The notes under the pieces: model-generated
Seen by the model: the letters and a program-made list of their open reading frames with translations, nothing else
What the model was told of the DNA's origin: nothing
The model's database searches: none
In this document: in pieces, positions 60,387 through 64,000 of the stretch
Numbering within the stretch: the stretch's first letter is position 1
Layout: every line of letters starts with the position of its first letter
Translations under genes and position numbers: made by a program
NCBI GenBank assembly: GCA_902633585.1
Contig: CACPGZ010000004.1
Span: forward strand, 23,361-87,360
From: an uncultured Pelagibacteraceae bacterium
GTDB lineage: Bacteria > Pseudomonadota > Alphaproteobacteria > Pelagibacterales > Pelagibacteraceae
Reading direction: 5' to 3'
Length of the DNA stretch: 64,000 nucleotides

Positions 60387-60977
60387 TTATAAAGAGCCTT
60401 TTGTAGAAGGAATAGTTTTTTTATTTCTCGGATCTATTTCTAATGCAGTTCTTAGCGACCTTGCTAATCCTTTGTAGCAAGACTCGATAATGTGATGACT
60501 GTTATCACCATAAATATTTTCAACGTGTAGAGTAATTCCAGCAGCTTGAGAAAATGCTTGAAACCATTCTTTAAAAAGTTCTGTATCCATCTCGCCAAGT
60601 TTTTCTACTTTTAAATTTACTTTCCAAATTAAATAAGGTCTATTTGAAATATCAATTGCAACACGTGAAAGAGTTTCATCCATTGGGATCATCGCATGAG
60701 CATACCTTCTGATTCCAACAGATTTTTTCAAAGCTTTTTTTAAAGCTTCACCAATGGCAATTCCTGTATCTTCAGTTGTGTGGTGTAGATCAATATGAGT
60801 ATCTCCTTTAGCTTTTATACTCATGTCTATTGAAGAATGCTTAGATAGTTGTTCAAGCATGTGGTTTAAAAAACCTATTCCTGTGTCAATTTTGTATTTA
60901 CCTTTACCGTCAATATTTAAATCAACACTAATGCTTGTTTCTTTTGTTTTCCTGCTTATTTTGCCTTTACGCTTCAT
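60387..60977 (-). CDS. hisB: HisB, imidazole glycerol phosphate dehydratase
   Basis: A 196-residue monofunctional dehydratase. Metal-binding motifs are [40 protein letters not shown], and [19 protein letters not shown]. It heads the hisBHAFE run and diverges from hslV across 91 bases. Confidence 0.97.
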   Translation of the reverse strand: MKRKGKISRKTKETSISVDLNIDGKGKYKIDTGIGFLNHMLEQLSKHSSIDMSIKAKGDTHIDLHHTTEDTGIAIGEALKKALKKSVGIRRYAHAMIPMDETLSRVAIDISNRPYLIWKVNLKVEKLGEMDTELFKEWFQAFSQAAGITLHVENIYGDNSHHIIESCYKGLARSLRTALEIDPRNKKTIPSTKGSL

Positions 60978-61033
60978 AATTAAAAATAGGTATACATATA
61001 TTATTCAATTATGGCAATAATACTAAACCTGGA

Positions 61034-61061
61034 CTTGAACTATTAAATTTAATATCCATTT
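61034..61061 (+). promoter_or_regulatory. RpoH-like promoter of hslVU
   Basis: CTTGAA (61034-61039, perfect -35), 14-base spacer, ATCCATTT (61054-61061; six of eight to the sigma-32 -10 CCCCATnT). hslVU is a classical heat-shock operon. The -10 ends 7 bases before the ATG at 61069, so the transcript would be leaderless or nearly so. Confidence 0.55.
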
Positions 61062-61068
61062 GTAGGCT

Positions 61069-61584
61069 ATGACCACAATTGTATTAGTAAGAAAAAACAA
61101 TGATGTTGTAGTAGCTGGTGACGGACAAGTAAGTATGGGAAATACTGTCGTAAAAAGCACTGCTTCAAAGGTCAGAAAAATTGAAAAGAGAGATGTGGTA
61201 GCTGGATTTGCCGGATCAACAGCTGATGCTTTAACATTATTTGAAAGATTAGAGGGAAAGTTAGAGAAACATGCTGGTAACTTATCTAGGGCTGCTGTGG
61301 AACTAGCTAAAGATTGGAGAACTGATAAATATTTAAGAAGGTTAGAGGCACTAATGGCAGTTGGAGATAAAAACAACAGTTATATAATTTCAGGAACTGG
61401 TGATGTTCTAGAGCCTGAGGGAGATATTATTGGGATTGGCTCTGGGGGTAATTATGCTTTAGCTGCGGGAAAAGTTTTAATAAAGAACGATATATCTGCT
61501 GAAGAAGTTGCAAAAAAAGCTATAAAAGTTGCAGCAGATATTTGTGTATTCACAAACGAAAATGTAAAAGTTGAAAAAATATAA
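61069..61584 (+). CDS. hslV: HslV, ATP-dependent protease subunit
   Basis: A 171-residue proteasome-like peptidase. After removal of Met, Thr2 is the nucleophile ([27 protein letters not shown], read in parts), which fixes the start. [17 protein letters not shown] and [13 protein letters not shown] are family marks. It shares one base with hslU. Confidence 0.97.
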   Translation: MTTIVLVRKNNDVVVAGDGQVSMGNTVVKSTASKVRKIEKRDVVAGFAGSTADALTLFERLEGKLEKHAGNLSRAAVELAKDWRTDKYLRRLEALMAVGDKNNSYIISGTGDVLEPEGDIIGIGSGGNYALAAGKVLIKNDISAEEVAKKAIKVAADICVFTNENVKVEKI

Positions 61585-62957
61585 TGGATAAGTCCAACGT
61601 AACTAAATTACATCCTAAGGGAGATCAACAAAAGGAAGAGGCTTCATTAGTAAGCTCCTTGTCACCAAGAGAAATTGTTTCTGAATTGGACAGATTTGTT
61701 GTTGGTCAAAATAAAGCAAAAAAGGCAGTTGCTGTTGCCTTACGAAACAGATGGAGAAGACAGGCCTTAAAAGGTGAAATGAGAAATGAAGTTTTACCTA
61801 AAAATATTTTAATGATTGGACCAACGGGTGTTGGAAAGACAGAAATTTCAAGAAGGCTTTCTAAGTTGGCAGAAGCGCCCTTTGTAAAAGTAGAAGCAAC
61901 TAGATTTACGGAGGTGGGTTATGTTGGAAGAGATGTAGAACAAATCGTCAGAGATTTAGTTGAAATAGCAATTTCAATGGAAAAAGTAAAAAAAAGAAAA
62001 GAAGTATATGCAAAGGCTCAAAAATTAGCTGAAGAAAAAGTATTAGATGCTTTAGTTGGAAAAAAAGCAAGTGCGGCTACAAGAGAAAGCTTTAGAAAAA
62101 GACTTAGAGATGGTGACTTAGATAATAACGAAATTGAAATAGCTGTCAGCGAAAGTAGTGGTAATAGTACATCATTTGAAATACCTGGAATGCCTGGAGC
62201 TAATGTAGGAATGATCAATATTGGAGAAATGCTTGGTAAATCTATGGGTAAACAGGAAAAGAAGAAAAAAATGACAGTTAAAGAGTCTCATGAAATTTTA
62301 ATAAATGATGAGTCCGATAAATTAATCGAACAAGATAAAATAATCAAAGCTGCTAAAATCTCTACAGAAAATAATGGAATAGTTTTCTTAGATGAAATTG
62401 ACAAAATTTCTGGTAGAACCGACAGAGTTGGTGGGGATGTTTCTAGAGAAGGTGTTCAGAGAGATTTATTACCTTTAATTGAGGGGACAACTGTTAATAC
62501 GAAATATGGGCCTATAAAAACTGATCATATATTATTTATCGCATCTGGTGCTTTCCAATTAGCCAAGCCCTCTGACTTACTTCCCGAGTTACAAGGTAGA
62601 CTTCCAATTAGAGTTGAGCTAGACGCTTTATCAAGTGAGGATTTTAAAAGAATTCTTAAAGAACCTGATTTTAGTTTAATTAAACAGTATGTAGCTTTGT
62701 TAAAGACTGAGAATGTTGAGCTTGAGTTTACTGAAGATGGAATTGATGCAATCGCTAATATTGCCTCTGAAGTAAATGCGAGTGTTGAGAATATAGGTGC
62801 AAGAAGATTGCACACAATAATAGAAAAAATCCTTGATGAAATAAGTTTCACTGCAACTGACAGATCTGGAGAAAAAATCTCAATAAATAAAGAATATATA
62901 AATAAAAATCTTGATAATCTTGTCAAAGATACAGATCTATCAAAGTTTATTTTATAA
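61584..62957 (+). CDS. hslU: HslU, ATPase subunit of the HslVU protease
   Basis: A 457-residue AAA+ unfoldase. Walker A is [30 protein letters not shown] follows, the I-domain lies around residues 130-240, and Walker B is VFLDEIDKI. The [15 protein letters not shown] and [18 protein letters not shown] segments and the C-terminal DLSKFIL tail that docks into HslV are intact. Its last 6 bases overlap the convergent Smr gene. Confidence 0.97.
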   Translation: MDKSNVTKLHPKGDQQKEEASLVSSLSPREIVSELDRFVVGQNKAKKAVAVALRNRWRRQALKGEMRNEVLPKNILMIGPTGVGKTEISRRLSKLAEAPFVKVEATRFTEVGYVGRDVEQIVRDLVEIAISMEKVKKRKEVYAKAQKLAEEKVLDALVGKKASAATRESFRKRLRDGDLDNNEIEIAVSESSGNSTSFEIPGMPGANVGMINIGEMLGKSMGKQEKKKKMTVKESHEILINDESDKLIEQDKIIKAAKISTENNGIVFLDEIDKISGRTDRVGGDVSREGVQRDLLPLIEGTTVNTKYGPIKTDHILFIASGAFQLAKPSDLLPELQGRLPIRVELDALSSEDFKRILKEPDFSLIKQYVALLKTENVELEFTEDGIDAIANIASEVNASVENIGARRLHTIIEKILDEISFTATDRSGEKISINKEYINKNLDNLVKDTDLSKFIL

Positions 62958-63365
62958 TTTTTTTTTTAGAAAAATATAAAAAGCCCCGCTGCCACCATCT
63001 TCAATTTCGGCATCCATTATAGTTTTTATTTTTTTCATTAAGCTGGAATTATTTTTAATAAAATCAGGAACAGAATTTTTTAAAATACCAAATTTCTCTG
63101 AAATATATGGGTCCTTATCATTTTGGGAGTGCAATCCTTTACCAGTAATTATTATAACTTTGGAGACTTTTTGATCAAAACAATCAATTATAAAACTTTC
63201 AGCTTTTTTGTTTGCTTCGTCAAGTGTGTAACCATGAAGATCTAATGATTTAGTAATATGATGTTTATTATCTTTTTTTTCTAAATCTTTGTTTGGTAAC
63301 TTTTCTTTTTTTTCTAAAAAGTCTTTCCAATCTTTTTTGTCTTTGTCTGAAATATTACTGTTCAA
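62952..63365 (-). CDS. Smr domain protein
   Basis: A 137-residue protein with a basic, charged N-terminus and a C-terminal Smr domain: [30 protein letters not shown], and [12 protein letters not shown]. Smr domains nick DNA or cleave RNA; the LDLHG and TGKG motifs needed for activity are present. It follows the Tim44-like gene by no bases. Confidence 0.92.
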   Translation of the reverse strand: MNSNISDKDKKDWKDFLEKKEKLPNKDLEKKDNKHHITKSLDLHGYTLDEANKKAESFIIDCFDQKVSKVIIITGKGLHSQNDKDPYISEKFGILKNSVPDFIKNNSSLMKKIKTIMDAEIEDGGSGAFYIFLKKKL

Positions 63366-63962
63366 TTAAGAAAGGGTGTCTACTAACTGCCAATTTGGAT
63401 TATTAGTACTTGTATCTCTTGAAAATACCCAGGTATCGTAAATCTTCTTAATCTTTTCTGGGTCTCCAGAAACTATTTTTTTATCTTTATCCCTAATACA
63501 AGTTATTACTTCACCTACAAATTCTACAGTTACTTGTAAAATTTTTCCTAAAAACTTATGCTCTTTAATGTTCGCAGAATTTACTCCAATAAAAGTAATT
63601 TCTGCAAGATGGCCTCTTTTGCCTCTTTCTTTAAGCGCATTGTTAAATTGATCATAAATTTTATTGCTTAGCAAAGGCTTGCTTGTAGTCAATTTATTGT
63701 CACTATCACCAAAGTCTGTAATGATTGTCTCATATGCTATTTGAGCACCCTTTAAGAAGTCTTTTTTTGCATTTTCATCAAAATCGGTTTTTTTATTTAT
63801 TTTAGTTTCAGGATTTATATTTTTTAAAATTTCTTCAAACTGAGGTGAGGCTTTTCCCTCAAAACCTGTTCTTTTACCCAGAATTCCTCTTAGCCTTAAA
63901 AAAATAAAGCCAGCTATCATTGCTAATAAAATGACATCAATATATCCAAACCCATATTCCAT
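63366..63962 (-). CDS. Tim44-like domain protein
   Basis: A 198-residue membrane-anchored protein: a helix at residues 8-24, a charged linker and a Tim44/TimA-type domain (DFLKGAQIAYETIITDFGDSDNKLTTSKPLLSNKIYDQFNNAL, read in parts, and a final DTWVFSRDTSTNNPNWQLVDT). Alphaproteobacterial homologues of the mitochondrial import factor usually lie near genes for secretion. The promoter side continues toward the right edge of the window. Confidence 0.9.
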   Translation of the reverse strand: MEYGFGYIDVILLAMIAGFIFLRLRGILGKRTGFEGKASPQFEEILKNINPETKINKKTDFDENAKKDFLKGAQIAYETIITDFGDSDNKLTTSKPLLSNKIYDQFNNALKERGKRGHLAEITFIGVNSANIKEHKFLGKILQVTVEFVGEVITCIRDKDKKIVSGDPEKIKKIYDTWVFSRDTSTNNPNWQLVDTLS

Positions 63963-64000
63963 AAATTAAACTTAATTACTATGTTGATTAATTTCAACTA

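Noticed and set aside
62525..62926. 133-codon frame opposite hslU
   Set aside because: Antisense shadow of a highly conserved ATPase; low-complexity Ser/Ile composition.
1..64000. CRISPR array, prophage, transposase or integrase
   Set aside because: No regularly spaced repeats, phage structural genes, transposase or recombinase motifs were seen on either strand.

Overview
The window reads as a piece of a streamlined marine alphaproteobacterial chromosome, most likely SAR11 (Pelagibacterales). The DNA is strongly AT-rich, genes abut or overlap by a few bases, spacers are very short, and the gene set is alphaproteobacterial: TRAP transporters, ccmCDEFGH, DUF2794, an IalB-like protein, tsaD near an EVE-domain gene, rpe-heparinase-purH, hisBHAFE beside hslVU, and a Tim44-like protein. 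I found no prophage, insertion sequence or CRISPR array. There is one tRNA (Gly, anticodon GCC).

Region by region. 1-482 is the 3' half of ftsY. From about 18.1 kb down to 0.5 kb everything lies on the minus strand. Transcription enters through ccmC-D-E-F-G-H (cytochrome c maturation) and a PagL-like lipid A deacylase. It continues through a 2-hydroxyacid/2-oxoacid block: two tandem FMN-dependent hydroxyacid oxidases, an aminotransferase, a GlcD-like FAD enzyme and a 2-hydroxyacid dehydrogenase. Next come a TakP-like TRAP transporter, an amidase, a small membrane protein, an EamA exporter and an alpha/beta hydrolase. 18.3-23.2 kb carries hspQ, yciB, DUF2794, a Bax-inhibitor-like protein, an aldo/keto reductase, an IalB-like protein and argG. 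23.2-33.9 kb is a photobiology/redox-flavoured region: two cryptochrome/photolyase-family proteins, DUF2256, DUF4174-like, an ASPIC/UnbV protein, a fasciclin protein, an SDR, DUF6356, a minimal AMP-ligase, a PQQ-type sugar dehydrogenase, PsiE and an ArfA-like 48-residue protein. 33.9-39.4 kb is housekeeping (folD, yggT, mscS, hemD, hemC, tsaD). 39.4-41.0 kb holds an apparently inserted zinc-ribbon/endonuclease gene bracketed by 26-bp imperfect direct repeats. 41.0-46.4 kb is an acetate module (acs with a lysine-rich tail, DUF4212 plus sodium:solute symporter). 46.4-64 kb contains rpe, a heparinase-family protein, purH, pterin dehydratase, methyltransferase/tRNA-Gly/sulfotransferase, a Lon-N protein, a UbiH-like enzyme, ftsK, lolA, hisE-F-A-H-B, hslVU, Smr and Tim44-like genes.

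The most notable observations are these. Two genes, ccmF and hspQ, are split by the same kind of shift (one extra A in a homopolymer) within about 3 kb. A short structured RNA candidate with its own terminator sits between ccmC and hspQ. A strong hairpin terminator lies between dctP and dctQM. The lone endonuclease gene is bracketed by direct repeats and preceded by what looks like a degenerate start of the neighbouring EVE gene. One photolyase-family protein has its FAD domain first and an alpha/beta domain last. A signal-peptide gene appears to use CTG as its start. Heat-shock-like promoters sit almost on the start codons of hslV and hspQ. All functions are assigned from motifs read by eye; no database search was run.
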